The notes beneath the pieces were generated by a model. The model saw nothing but the letters and a program-made list of their open reading frames with translations, ran no database searches and had not been told where the DNA came from. From Ovoidimarina sp963698645 (GTDB lineage Bacteria; Pseudomonadota; Alphaproteobacteria; Rhodobacterales; Rhodobacteraceae): a stretch of 64,000 nucleotides of DNA. Where the stretch lies: positions 62,001 to 126,000 of the forward strand of contig CAVORP010000009.1 of assembly GCA_963698645.1 (NCBI GenBank). Reading direction: 5' to 3'. Positions 16,825 to 26,599 of the stretch are shown piece by piece. The position numbers and the translations under genes are program-made. The first letter of the stretch is position 1; each line of letters starts with the position of its first letter.

Positions 16825-18345
16825 CTAGCCGCGCCAGAAATCGGGGTTGAGAAGCGCGATGATCGCCAATGTCTCCATCCGCCCCAGCACCATGGCGGCG
16901 GCAAAGATCATCCGCGAGGTATCGCTCAGGTTGGCCAGATTGATCGGCGCCTCGCCCGCGACCTGCGTCAGGGGTCCCGTCGTCGTCAGCGCCGCGATCG
17001 TCAGGACCAGCGCATCCTCGAAACTCGCCCCCGCCGCCGCGAAGGCCCCCATGACCCCAGCGATCGACATCGCGAAGAGCATGAAGAAGATCCAGGCAAG
17101 ATAGGCCCCCTGTCGCCGCAACGCCCGCGCGGCGCTGCCCGATCCGCCGACCGAATTCGGGTGCACCAGCTTCTCCATCTCGCGCAGCCCGTGCTTGTAA
17201 AGCGCATAGACCCGCAACAGCTTGACCCCGCCCGTGGTCGTGGCCACCCCGCCGCCGAACACCGCCAGCCCCATCAGCACCAGACCGGGCGTGGGCAGGC
17301 CCGACCAGCTTCGCGCCTCCTCCCACCACGCACTTTCGAACCCGGTCGTGGTCAGGAAAGACATCACCGTAAAGGCCGCGCCCCAGAGCGTGCGCAGCAT
17401 CGCCGCGATATTGCTCTCGGCGGAAACCTCATAGGCCCCCACCCAATGGCGCAACACCAGCACCACCGGCACCAGAAGCACAAGCGACAAACCCAGCCGC
17501 AATTCCGGATCCTCGCGGAGGGATTTCCATCCGCGCGCCCGCTCGTCGACGGCAAAGGTCAGCCGCGACAGGGCAAAGACAAGGAACAGAAACGCCAGCG
17601 CCTCGCCCGCAAAACCCGACGATCCGCCCGAGAACCCGCCCACGGGCGAGATTCCCGACGTGGCGAGGATCGACATGGCATGACACAGCGCCACCAGCGG
17701 CGCATCCCCGGCGATGAACAGAACCGCCCACAAGACGCCGGTCAGCATCGCATAGACCGGGAACAGCCGCCCCGCGAACCGCGCCAGCCGCTCCGACGAA
17801 TCCGCCACCCGCGTGATCGGCGTCTGACCCGACGCCCCCTGTCCGATATCGGCGCCCAATCCGCGCACCTCGAACCCGCCAAGGTTCAGCGGCGCCAGAA
17901 TCGCCACCGCCGTGACCCAGACGAAAAAGCCGCCCATCCAACCCACCTGCGCCCGCCACAGATGCACCGAAGGCGGAAGCCGCTCGGGCGCGAACATCGT
18001 GGCGCCGGTCGTGGTCAGCGACGACACCATCTCGAAATAGCTGTTGAGAAAACTGGTGGTCCGCACCGCTTCATAAAACGGCACCGCCAGCATGACCGGC
18101 ACCACCGTGAAGGTCGCCAGAAGCGCGATCAGGTGGCTCCGCCCCTGCCTGCGGATCTTGTAGCTCGAGGTGGCGATGGCGATCAGCCAGAACAGGATCA
18201 GGAACAGCACCGCGCCGTAAAAGAACACCCGCGCCGTGTGGTGGTCGTTGACCGCCGCGGCATGGATCGCCGGCACGAGCATCGAGACCGCGCCCAGCCC
18301 GAGGACAAGCACGATCAGCGGCAGCGACAGAAGCCTGTCGAACAT
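16825..18345 (-). CDS. trkH: Trk system potassium uptake protein TrkH
   Basis: A 506-residue polytopic K+ transporter subunit. The four pore regions are visible as conserved Thr/Gly filters, for example SSLTTTGATMF (about residues 105-115), ILATSGISPVGGFS, FLTTTGFESA and AALTTTGPLT. At least ten hydrophobic segments are present. Its ATG shares one base with the trkA stop (TGATG at 18343-18347), so the two are translationally coupled. TrkA gates the pore by binding NAD(H) or ATP at the cytoplasmic face. Confidence 0.95.
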   Translation of the reverse strand: MFDRLLSLPLIVLVLGLGAVSMLVPAIHAAAVNDHHTARVFFYGAVLFLILFWLIAIATSSYKIRRQGRSHLIALLATFTVVPVMLAVPFYEAVRTTSFLNSYFEMVSSLTTTGATMFAPERLPPSVHLWRAQVGWMGGFFVWVTAVAILAPLNLGGFEVRGLGADIGQGASGQTPITRVADSSERLARFAGRLFPVYAMLTGVLWAVLFIAGDAPLVALCHAMSILATSGISPVGGFSGGSSGFAGEALAFLFLVFALSRLTFAVDERARGWKSLREDPELRLGLSLVLLVPVVLVLRHWVGAYEVSAESNIAAMLRTLWGAAFTVMSFLTTTGFESAWWEEARSWSGLPTPGLVLMGLAVFGGGVATTTGGVKLLRVYALYKHGLREMEKLVHPNSVGGSGSAARALRRQGAYLAWIFFMLFAMSIAGVMGAFAAAGASFEDALVLTIAALTTTGPLTQVAGEAPINLANLSDTSRMIFAAAMVLGRMETLAIIALLNPDFWRG

Positions 18346-19721
18346 CAGAAATAATCGATCGAGACCTGGAACAGGCGCTCGACCTCGGGCACGTCGGCGG
18401 ACATGGCGAAAAGCACGATCACATCGCCCTCGTCGATCCGCGTGCCGCCGACGGGCTTGATCACCTCGTCGCCCTTCATCACCGCGCCCACCAGAACGCC
18501 CTCGGGGAAATCGATATCCCGGATCGCCTTGCCCGAGATCGGCGAGGTCGACAGGATCTGCGCCTCGATCACCTCGGCCTCGGCATCGCCGATCGAATAG
18601 ACGCCCCGCACCCGGCCATGACGGACATGGCGCAGGATCGAGGATACGGTGGTGGCACGCGGAACGATATAGGCGTCGATCTCCAACGGCCCCATCAGCG
18701 TCACCAGCGTGGGATCGTTGATCAGGCAGATCGCAAAGGGACAGCCCACCGATTTCGCCCGCACCGCGGCCAGCATGTTGGTCTTGTCGTCATCGGTCAC
18801 CGCCAGAACCGCATCGGCCCGGTCCACGCCCGCCTCAGCCAATAGTTCCATCGACAAGCCGTCACCGTTCAGAACGATGGTCCGCTCCAGCGAATCCGCC
18901 GCCAGTTCGGCGCAGGCGCGGTTCTTCTCGATCACCCGGACCCGCACCCGGTCGCGCCGGCTCTCAAGGTCCTTGGCCACCGCCAGCCCCACATTGCCGC
19001 CGCCGATGATGACGATCCGCTCCTGCTTGCGCACCGTCTTGCCGAAGATCTCCACCGTCCGGTTCACGTCTTCGGTATGGGTCACCACATAGATCTGGTC
19101 ATCGGCGAACAACTGGTCACCGGGCTCCGGCGCGAACAGCCGCGCCCCGCGCCGGATCCCCACCACCAGCGCGCGCAGGGTCGAAAACAGGTCGGTCAAC
19201 TGCCGCAGGGGCGTGTTCAGAACCGGGCAATCGTCGTCCAGCATGAGGCCCAGTAGCTGCGCCTTGCCGTCCAGAAAACTCTGCGTATCGAAGGCCGCGG
19301 GCGCCGCCAGCCGCCGCAGGGCCGCCTCGGCCACCTCGCGCTCGGGGCTGATGATCACGTCGATCGGCATGTGATCGCGGCGATACAGGTCGGAATAGAG
19401 CGCGTTCAGATAGCTCTGCGACCGGATCCGCGCGATCTTGCGGGTGATCCCGAACACCGAATGCCCCACCTGACAGGTCACCATGTTGACCTCGTCGGAA
19501 TAGGTCGCGGCGATCAGCATATCGGCATCCCGCGCGCCCGCCCGGTCCAGAACCTCGGGATAGGAGGCAAAGCCGGAAATCCCCTGCACATCCAGCGTAT
19601 CGGTCGCCCGGCGCACCAGATCGGGATTGTTGTCCACGACGGTCACGTCGTTCGCCTCGCCCGACAAATGACGCGCGATCTGCCAGCCAACCTGACCCGC
19701 GCCGCATATGATGACCTTCAT
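18345..19721 (-). CDS. trkA: Trk system potassium uptake protein TrkA
   Basis: A 458-residue cytoplasmic regulator with two RCK modules. The first begins MKVIICGAGQVGWQIARHL and the second IVIIGGGNVGLAVAKDLES (about residue 233), both GxGxxG nucleotide-binding folds, and each is followed by a TrkA-C (RCK-C) domain. It binds NAD(H)/ATP and controls TrkH. The start at 19721 has a GGAGG ribosome-binding site. The linkage ntrYX-trkAH-hfq is a classic alphaproteobacterial arrangement. Confidence 0.96.
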   Translation of the reverse strand: MKVIICGAGQVGWQIARHLSGEANDVTVVDNNPDLVRRATDTLDVQGISGFASYPEVLDRAGARDADMLIAATYSDEVNMVTCQVGHSVFGITRKIARIRSQSYLNALYSDLYRRDHMPIDVIISPEREVAEAALRRLAAPAAFDTQSFLDGKAQLLGLMLDDDCPVLNTPLRQLTDLFSTLRALVVGIRRGARLFAPEPGDQLFADDQIYVVTHTEDVNRTVEIFGKTVRKQERIVIIGGGNVGLAVAKDLESRRDRVRVRVIEKNRACAELAADSLERTIVLNGDGLSMELLAEAGVDRADAVLAVTDDDKTNMLAAVRAKSVGCPFAICLINDPTLVTLMGPLEIDAYIVPRATTVSSILRHVRHGRVRGVYSIGDAEAEVIEAQILSTSPISGKAIRDIDFPEGVLVGAVMKGDEVIKPVGGTRIDEGDVIVLFAMSADVPEVERLFQVSIDYF

Positions 19722-19830
19722 CCCGCCTCCGGCCCCGGTTCGTCATCCGCAGGGATGGCAGGTTGCGCCAGTGCCGTCAATTCGGCTCCGCCCCGGCACG
19801 CCCTCCACCGCTGGCACCGGCCGCCGCGAT

Positions 19831-20343
19831 TCAGTCCCGGATCCGCGCCGCAACCGCCTCCATCTCTGCGGCATCCGCGAAGGCGCCCGCTTCGATCGGA
19901 AAGAATTCATAGCCGCTGTGCAGGATCAACAGGGCCTCGGGCGTCGTTACCACGCCATGCGCATGGCTCCACCGCACCCGGCTTTCGAGGCCGGGATGGA
20001 TCGTGGTGTATCCTTCGGGGTCAAGCCTCACCCGCGTGACCCCCGACCGGATCGGCGCTTCACGAACGACGCTCTGCGCCTGCCGCGACCGATAGACCAG
20101 GAAGGCGATCATTCCACCAAAGATTATGACATAGGCGAGCGTCCCGCCAAGGTTCCCGCCGATCAGCCCCGAAACCGCGCCGGCGACCGCGCCGATCCCC
20201 AGCGCGATCACGAAAAGCCCGCCCCAACCCTGCCAGAAGCTCTTGGTGCGATTCCGCTCCTGGCGCAGCGCGCGGCAGGCCTTGTTGAAGTTCAGATTCG
20301 AGAACCGCGTGTCGAACGCCAGTTCGGATGCGCTCTCGGTCAT
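19831..20343 (-). CDS. YcxB-like membrane protein
   Basis: A 170-residue protein with two adjacent transmembrane segments (about residues 42-62 and 67-85: GLFVIALGIGAVAGAVSGLI and LAYVIIFGGMIAFLVY). A soluble C-terminal domain follows that looks like the YcxB-type fold (GVTRVRLDPEGYTTIHPG, VRWSHAHGVVTTPEALLI, SGYEFFPIEAGAF). The function of this fold is unknown. It lies 34 bases after ntrX and before trkA in the same direction, so it may belong to the ntr transcript. Confidence 0.75.
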   Translation of the reverse strand: MTESASELAFDTRFSNLNFNKACRALRQERNRTKSFWQGWGGLFVIALGIGAVAGAVSGLIGGNLGGTLAYVIIFGGMIAFLVYRSRQAQSVVREAPIRSGVTRVRLDPEGYTTIHPGLESRVRWSHAHGVVTTPEALLILHSGYEFFPIEAGAFADAAEMEAVAARIRD

Positions 20344-20377
20344 TCAAACTCCACCCGTCACCGGTCCCGTCATGGAC

Positions 20378-21790
20378 TTAATCCGCCCGCTCGTGCTCTT
20401 CCTCCACATGCGCCACCCGCGCGCCCGATTTGTTCGAGGTCACCACGTTCAGGCTCTTGAGCTTGCGGTGCAGCGCCGAACGCTCCATCCCCACGAAGGC
20501 CGCCGTGCGGCTGATATTGCCGCCGAACCGGTTGATCTGGGTCAGAAGGTACTCGCGCTCGAACAATTCCCGCGCCTCGCGCAGGGGCAGCGTGGCAAGC
20601 CCGCCCTGCAACACCATCCGCCCCTCTTCCTGCTGCTGCGGTTCGGCATTGGGCAATTCCTCCGCGCCGATCTCGCCCTTTTCCGGCCCGAGGATCAGCA
20701 CCCGCTCGATCACGTTGCGCAACTGGCGCAGGTTCCCCGGCCAGGGCATCGTCTGCAACAGCGCCTCCGCCTCCTCCGAGAGCGTCCGCGCCACAAGCCC
20801 CTGCTCGCGGTTCAGAATGCCGATGAAATGGGCCGCGAGACCCGGAATGTCCTCGCGCCGTTCCTCCAGCGACGGCACCGAAATCGGCACCACGTTCAGC
20901 CGGTGATACAGTTCCTGCCGGAACTCGCCCGCCGCCACATTGGCCTCCAGATCCCGGTTGGTCGAGGACAGGACCCGGATATCCACCCGCACCTTGTCGA
21001 CGCCGCGCACGCGGCTGAACTGCTGCTCGGTCAGCACCCGCAGGATCTTCGACTGGGTGCCCAGCGGCATATCCGCCACCTCGTCGAAGTAGAGAACCCC
21101 GCCATGGGCCTGCTCCAGAAGCCCCGATTCGACGCCACGCTCCGGCGTTTCGCGGCCGAACAGGACCTCCTCCATCCGCTCCGGCGCGATCGACGCGGAA
21201 CTCACCGTGACAAAGGGCGCGCCCGCCCGTGGCGAATTGGCGTGGATATAGCGCGCGGCGGTTTCCTTGCCCGACCCGGCGGGGCCCGTCAGCATCACCC
21301 GCCCGTTCGAATTGGTCACCTTGTCGAGGTTCGATTTCAGCGCCTTGAACGCCGCCGATGCGCCGATCATCTCCATCGCGCCCACATCCTGGCTGCGCAG
21401 AGACAGGTTCTCGCGCCGGAGCCGCGAGGTCTCCATGGCGCGGGTGATCACCACCATCAGCTGATCGATGTTGAACGGCTTCTCGATGAAGTCATAGGCC
21501 CCCTGCTTGATCGCCGCGACCGCGATCTCGATATTGCCGTGACCCGAAATGATCACCACCGGAATCTCCGGGTTGTCGCGCTTCACCGCCTTCAGGATGT
21601 CGATCCCATCCATCTGGCTGTCCTTCAGCCAGATATCGAGGATCATCAGCTCCGGCGGCGCCGAATTGATCGCCGCCATGCATTCGTCCGAACTGCCCGC
21701 CAGCCGCGGCACATGCCCCTCGTCGCGAAGAATATCCCCGATCAACTCCCGGATGTCGCGCTCGTCATCTACGATCAGAATATCGCCCAT
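20378..21790 (-). CDS. ntrX: Nitrogen assimilation response regulator NtrX
   Basis: A 470-residue response regulator. The receiver domain has acidic pocket VDDE and phospho-acceptor Asp52 in MILDIWL. The AAA+ domain has Walker A TGPAGSGKETAA and Walker B GGVLYFDEVADMP. The Fis-type helix-turn-helix is at the end (ISRTAAFVGMERSALHRKLKSL). The sigma54-contact GAFTGA loop is absent: the segment reads FGRETPERGVESGLLEQ, as in many alphaproteobacterial NtrX proteins. It works with NtrY in nitrogen, redox and envelope control. The ATG 21790 has an AAGGTGGG ribosome-binding site. Confidence 0.95.
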   Translation of the reverse strand: MGDILIVDDERDIRELIGDILRDEGHVPRLAGSSDECMAAINSAPPELMILDIWLKDSQMDGIDILKAVKRDNPEIPVVIISGHGNIEIAVAAIKQGAYDFIEKPFNIDQLMVVITRAMETSRLRRENLSLRSQDVGAMEMIGASAAFKALKSNLDKVTNSNGRVMLTGPAGSGKETAARYIHANSPRAGAPFVTVSSASIAPERMEEVLFGRETPERGVESGLLEQAHGGVLYFDEVADMPLGTQSKILRVLTEQQFSRVRGVDKVRVDIRVLSSTNRDLEANVAAGEFRQELYHRLNVVPISVPSLEERREDIPGLAAHFIGILNREQGLVARTLSEEAEALLQTMPWPGNLRQLRNVIERVLILGPEKGEIGAEELPNAEPQQQEEGRMVLQGGLATLPLREARELFEREYLLTQINRFGGNISRTAAFVGMERSALHRKLKSLNVVTSNKSGARVAHVEEEHERAD

Positions 21791-21818
21791 GATCCCACCT
21801 TTGCCTTCGTTTTCTGTC

Positions 21819-24044
21819 TCACGCCGCCTCCTGCAGCGGCAGGCGGATTTCGGCCCGCGCTCCCACCTGCCCCGAGGCATCCAGCGGGTCGGCATCGTCC
21901 AGCCGCAAGGTCCCGCCATGTTCTTCGATGATCTTCTTCACGATGGGCAGGCCGAGGCCCGTGCCCTTCTCCCGCGTCGTCACATAGGGCTCGAACAGCC
22001 GCGCCCGGTCTTCGGGCAGGCCGATCCCGTTATCCGAAATCCGGATCACCGCCGTCCCGCCATCGGCCGTCAAAGCCACCCGCACCTGTGCCTCATGACC
22101 CTCGGGCGCACCTTTTTCCCGCAGGGTTTCAATGGCTTCACATGCGTTCTTTATCATGTTCGTCATCGCCTGCCCGATCATCGTCGCATCGATCTCGGCC
22201 ATCAGCGGCGGATCCGGCAACTCCGCGGTCACGCGGATATCGTCAAAGGCCGTGTCCTGCAAAAGCGTCGCATCCCGCACCAGAACCACCAGATCGTGCG
22301 ATCGCCGCTCGGGCTCCGGCATCCGCGCGAATTTCGAGAATTCGTCGACGATCCGCCGCAAATCGCCGGTCTGCCGCACGATCACGTCGGTATATTGTTC
22401 AAGCGCCGCCGGGTCCTGCACTTCGGAGGCAAACTTGCGCTTGATCCGCTCCGCCGAAAGCTGGATCGGGGTCAGCGGGTTCTTGATCTCGTGGGCGATG
22501 CGCCGCGCCACGTCACCCCATGCGGCCATGCGCTGCGCACTCACCAGATCGGTTACGTCGTCAAAGGCCACCACGTAGCCCTCAAGACGTCCGTCCTCGC
22601 CCCGCCGCGTTGCCATCCGCACCAGCAGGTTCTCCAGCCGCCCGTCCCGGATCACCCGGATCTCCTCCTGCGCGATCTCGCTGCGCGACGATGTCAGCCG
22701 CTCGAATAACTCGCCGAATTCCGGGATCGCCAGCGCGATGGGACGCGCCTCGCCGTCAAGCCCGTCGGCCTGTAGGATCCGCTCCGCTGAACGGTTGGCA
22801 AAGGCGACCTTCCCGGCCTCGTCCAGCCCCACGACCCCGGATGTGACCGACGACAGCACCGAATCGAACAGCCGCCGCCGCCGTTCGATCTTCTCGTTAT
22901 TCTCCAAAAGCGTGTCGCGCTGCCCCTTCAACTGCCGCGTCATCTGGTTGAAGACACGGCCCAGCATGGCGATCTCGTCATCGCCACGCTCCTCGATCAC
23001 CTGCACGTCCAGATCGCCCGCGCCCACCCGTTGCGCGGCCCCCGCAAGCCGCCCGACCGGCTGCGACAGACGCTCGGCGAACCACATGCCAAGCCAGATC
23101 GCGGCAAGGATCAGGATCACCGCGAACCCAAGGTAGAGAAGCCCGAACTCGAACACCAACCGGCCCCGCTCGTTCTCCAGTTGCCGGTAAAGCCGCGCGG
23201 TCTCCTCCGCGTCGTCCAGAAGCCCCAGAATCCGCGCATCCACGTCGCGCGACACGTAAAGCAACCGGTCGGCATAGTTCGACAGCGCGACAAGCGACCG
23301 GTATTCGGCATGGTCCAGATCCTCGACAATCACCGTCTCGCCGCCCTGGGCAGCGGCGATGACCTCGGCGCTTGGCCGCTCGAAATCGAACAGGTAGGAC
23401 CGCTCGCCCCGCGCCCGGATCTCGCCCGCGCTGTCGATCACATAGGCCTCGCGCAGCCCCCGCTGCACCAGCGATTGACCTTGTGTAAGAACACGCCGCA
23501 AATCACTGTCCGAGATAAAGAAATCATTCTCCCGCGCCCGCTCGAGAAAACCCGCCAACGCCTCGGCATCTTCCGACAGGTCGCGCCTCTGGTCTTCCTG
23601 ATAGGCCTCGGCGGCAGCCAGCGACGCGCCCACCACGCCCCGCACCCGGTCCGAGAACCAGCCCTCAAGCCCCACATTCACCGTCAGTCCGGCAAAGATC
23701 GCGACCGTCACCGCCGGGATCAGCGCGATCAGCGCGAACACGCCCGTCAGCCGCAGGTGCAGCCGCGACCCCGCCGACCGCGCCCGCCGCGCCGCGATCA
23801 TCCGCGCGACGGTGCCAAAGACCAGCGTCGCCACCACCAGCACATAGACAAGGTCCGCCAGCAGCACGAGCCGCAGCGACAGCGCCGACGCGCCCTGATC
23901 CAGAGGTCCCAGAACAAGAAATGTGAAGAAGGCCAGAATCGGGCCCAGACCCACAAGGCCGATGGTCGCCACGTTCTGGAAACGCTGCAGCCTCCGCAAA
24001 CGGAGGAGTCGGTCCATTGTTGCTCTGCGCGCAACGCCCGCCAC
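21819..24044 (-). CDS. ntrY: Nitrogen regulation sensor kinase NtrY
   Basis: A 741-residue membrane histidine kinase. Several N-terminal transmembrane helices (about residues 28-150) are followed by a periplasmic region, a further helix (about 300-322), a HAMP domain (RLSQPVGRLAGAAQRVGAGDL), a PAS domain and the DHp motif RRIAHEIKNPLTPIQLSAER with the phospho-His. The ATPase domain has MIKNACEAIE, ISDNGIGLPE and TGLGLPIVKKI. The start is GTG 24044, with ATG 24017 as an alternative. The stop is 28 bases before ntrX. Confidence 0.95.
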   Translation of the reverse strand: MAGVARRATMDRLLRLRRLQRFQNVATIGLVGLGPILAFFTFLVLGPLDQGASALSLRLVLLADLVYVLVVATLVFGTVARMIAARRARSAGSRLHLRLTGVFALIALIPAVTVAIFAGLTVNVGLEGWFSDRVRGVVGASLAAAEAYQEDQRRDLSEDAEALAGFLERARENDFFISDSDLRRVLTQGQSLVQRGLREAYVIDSAGEIRARGERSYLFDFERPSAEVIAAAQGGETVIVEDLDHAEYRSLVALSNYADRLLYVSRDVDARILGLLDDAEETARLYRQLENERGRLVFEFGLLYLGFAVILILAAIWLGMWFAERLSQPVGRLAGAAQRVGAGDLDVQVIEERGDDEIAMLGRVFNQMTRQLKGQRDTLLENNEKIERRRRLFDSVLSSVTSGVVGLDEAGKVAFANRSAERILQADGLDGEARPIALAIPEFGELFERLTSSRSEIAQEEIRVIRDGRLENLLVRMATRRGEDGRLEGYVVAFDDVTDLVSAQRMAAWGDVARRIAHEIKNPLTPIQLSAERIKRKFASEVQDPAALEQYTDVIVRQTGDLRRIVDEFSKFARMPEPERRSHDLVVLVRDATLLQDTAFDDIRVTAELPDPPLMAEIDATMIGQAMTNMIKNACEAIETLREKGAPEGHEAQVRVALTADGGTAVIRISDNGIGLPEDRARLFEPYVTTREKGTGLGLPIVKKIIEEHGGTLRLDDADPLDASGQVGARAEIRLPLQEAA

Positions 24045-24144
24045 GATGTAACCTCAACCTGATGTGCCGCCCGAGGGCGGTTACCGCCAAATCTGGTCGC
24101 CGTTGCCCGCACGCGTGCGGATCGGCAACTCTGCTGTTGCGGTT

Positions 24145-25517
24145 TTACATCAATTTGCGGCGCCGTGTCACGCGAATATCAAGATCGGTGATTTTCTTGC
24201 GCAGCGTATTGCGGTTGATCCCCAATAGATCGGCGCATTTCGCCTGATTTCCCCCGGTCGCATCCAGCGCGATCTCGATCAGCGGCGTCTCCACCTCGCG
24301 CAGGATTCGCTGGTACAGCCCCGGCGGCGGCAAGCACCCCGCCATGCAGATCGAAATAGCGCCGCAGGTGCTTCCCCACCGACACCGAAAGCTTCTCGCC
24401 CTCGCCACCGCCCACCAAGTGGCTCCATCGCCGGCTGGTTGCCCAGCACCAGCTCGGTCTCAGCCCGCGTGATCTCCTCCTCGGCGCCGGTCACCACCAG
24501 CCGTCGGATCGTGTTCTCAAGCTGGCGCACGTTGCCCGGCCAGCTATAGGCGCGGATCAGGTCCATCGCACCCTGATCGAACCGCCGCGACGACAGCCCG
24601 TCACGCTCCGCCCGGGCCAGGAAGTGGTCGGCCAGAAGCGGGATATCGTCGACCCGCTCGCGCAGGGACGGCACCGAAATCGTCACCCCGCTCAACCGAT
24701 AGAACAGGTCCTGCCGGAACTGGCCCTGCTCCATCTTGCGGGCCAGATCGGCTTGGCTCGTAGCCATGATCCGGGGCGCATTGTCGGTGAAACTGTCCAG
24801 CATCCGCACGATCCGCGCCTGCGCGTCCTGATCCAGATCGCCCACCTCGTCGAACAGGATCGACCCGCCCTTGGCGCGGCTCAGGATCGTGGCGGGCCCG
24901 TCCATCGACGCAAGTTCCGCCGCCCCCGCAACCGTGAACGGCAGGGTGCGGCGGTCCGAAAGGTCATGCACCGCGCGTGCGATCAGCGACTTGCCGGTGC
25001 CGCTCTCTCCGGTGATCAGCACCGCAAGATCGGTGTTCATCACCCGCGCCACCAACCGGTAGAGCGCCTGCATCGCCGGCGTCCGCCCCACCAGCGGCAG
25101 GTCGCCCTCGGCCCCGTCGATATCGCGCCCGGCCCGCGACGGCGCCACCCGTCGCTTCACCTCAAGCGCCCGCGCCGCCCGCTTCATCAGGTCCGGCAGA
25201 TCGAAAGGTTTCGGCAGGTAATCGAACGCATCCGCCTCGGCGGCCTGAATCGCCGTCATGATCGTGTTCTGCGCCGAGATCACGATCACCGGCAGGCCCG
25301 GCCGCTCCTCGGCGATCTTCGGCAACTGCTCCAACCCGTTCCCGTCTGGCATCATCACGTCCGAGATTACCAGATCGCCCTTGCCCTCCTCGACCCACCG
25401 CATCAGCGTCACAAGGCTCGAGGTCGCATGCACCTTGCAACCCGCGCGCGTCAGCGCCTGCGTCAGAACCGTCCGGATCGTCCGGTCGTCATCCGCGACA
25501 AGAACCGTGCCATCCAT
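24145..25517 (-). pseudogene. ntrC: Nitrogen regulator NtrC, frameshifted twice as sequenced
   Basis: The ATG at 25517 opens a receiver domain (VADDD, phospho-acceptor Asp53 in ISDVMMP) and an AAA+ domain (ITGESGTGKS, GGSILFDEVGDL). The frame is intact to about 24418, then leaves the conserved sequence and stops at 24279. Two other frames carry the rest: GGGEGEKLSVSVGKHLRRYF (to about 24335) and PPPGLYQRILREVETPL through the DNA-binding helix-turn-helix NQAKCADLLGINRNTLRKK, to the TAA at 24145. Removing one base near 24417-24418 (CTTGG on the gene strand) and one near 24332-24333 (CTTGCC) restores a 456-residue NtrC of normal size. GAFTGA is absent, as in Rhodobacter NtrC, which works with the housekeeping sigma factor. 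As read, the protein would lose its DNA-binding domain. Confidence 0.9.
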
Positions 25518-25521
25518 ATGT

Positions 25522-26599
25522 CTATTCTCCTGTGTCTTTCGGGGCGACTGGCAGCGATATCCGGAACACGGTGCGCCCGGGCACCGAATCCACGGAAATC
25601 CAGCCGTCGTGGTCGGAAATGATCTTTGACACCAGCGCCAGGCCCAGCCCGGTGCCGTTCTCGCGCCCCGAAACGAAGGGCTCGAAAATATTGCTGGCGA
25701 TCTCCGGAGGGAGTCCCTTGCCATCGTCGATGATCTCGACCTGCAGCGGCAGGGTACCGGTTCCGTCCTTGCGCCGCAGCCGCAGCGACATGTCATAGAA
25801 GGTGCGGATCGTGATCGTCCCGCCGCCCGGTCCCGCCGCCTCGGCCGCGTTCTTCAGAAGGTTCAGGAACACCTGGATCAACTGGTCGCCATCCACCCAT
25901 GTGGACGGCAGCGAGGGGTCGTAATCCTCGTGGATCCGCATCTGCGCCGCAAAGCCCACATTCGCCGATTTGCGCGCCCGTTCCAGCAGGTCATGCAGGT
26001 TCCACGCCTTCCGCTCGGGCGGGCGCAGGTTGCCGAACTGCTCGACCTGCTCCAGAAGCGCAAGAATGCGCCGCGCCTCGACGACGATCAGGTCGGTCAT
26101 CTCCCGATCCTCGCCCGACAGGTTCATCGACAGAAGCTGCGCCGCTCCGGTGATTCCCGCCAGCGGGTTCTTGATCTCATGGGCCAGCATCTCGGACATG
26201 CCGATCGCCGACTTCGCCGCCGCCGTCACCGATTGCGCGCGCCCCAACCGGTCCGCCAGTTGCCGCGGCTCGAGAAGGACAAGCACGAAGCCCGGCATCG
26301 CCAGCATAGGCGCGATCTGCACGTTGCAATGCACGGGCTTGCGCTCGCCCGTCCCCACGTCGACGTCGTTGATCGACAGCGAGGCCTGGTCGCTCCGCAC
26401 CCGCCGCAACGCATCGTCCAATGGCGCGTCGATCATCATCCGGTCGAAAAACGGTGCCCCCCGCAGCGACCGGGCCGAGGCATTCAGGAACAGTTCCGCC
26501 GCCGCATTGACCTCCGAGATCATGTCACCCGGATCCAGCAAGAGCGCCGGAACGGGCAAGCGAGGCCCAGATGACTTCTCCGAATGATGCTGGCTTCAT
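25522..26599 (-). pseudogene. ntrB: Nitrogen regulation sensor kinase NtrB, frameshifted near the N-terminus
   Basis: The natural start is the ATG at 26599, which overlaps the dusB stop as ATGA and begins MKPASFGEVIWASL. After 14 codons the frame is lost. The expected continuation, PVPALLLDPGDMISEVNAAA, is in the next frame and runs intact to 25522. Deleting one base at 26558-26559 (CTTGCC on the gene strand) restores a 358-residue kinase with PAS, DHp (LAHEIKNPLAGITGAAQLL) and ATPase motifs (LLKNAAEAAG, IDDGKGLP, TGLGLALVSKI). The downstream frame alone could start only at a TTG without a ribosome-binding site. NtrB is soluble and phosphorylates NtrC under nitrogen limitation through PII control. 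Confidence 0.9.

Noticed and set aside
21549..22709. 386-codon plus-strand open frame over ntrX/ntrY
   Set aside because: Shadow of two kinase/regulator genes with clear motifs on the minus strand.
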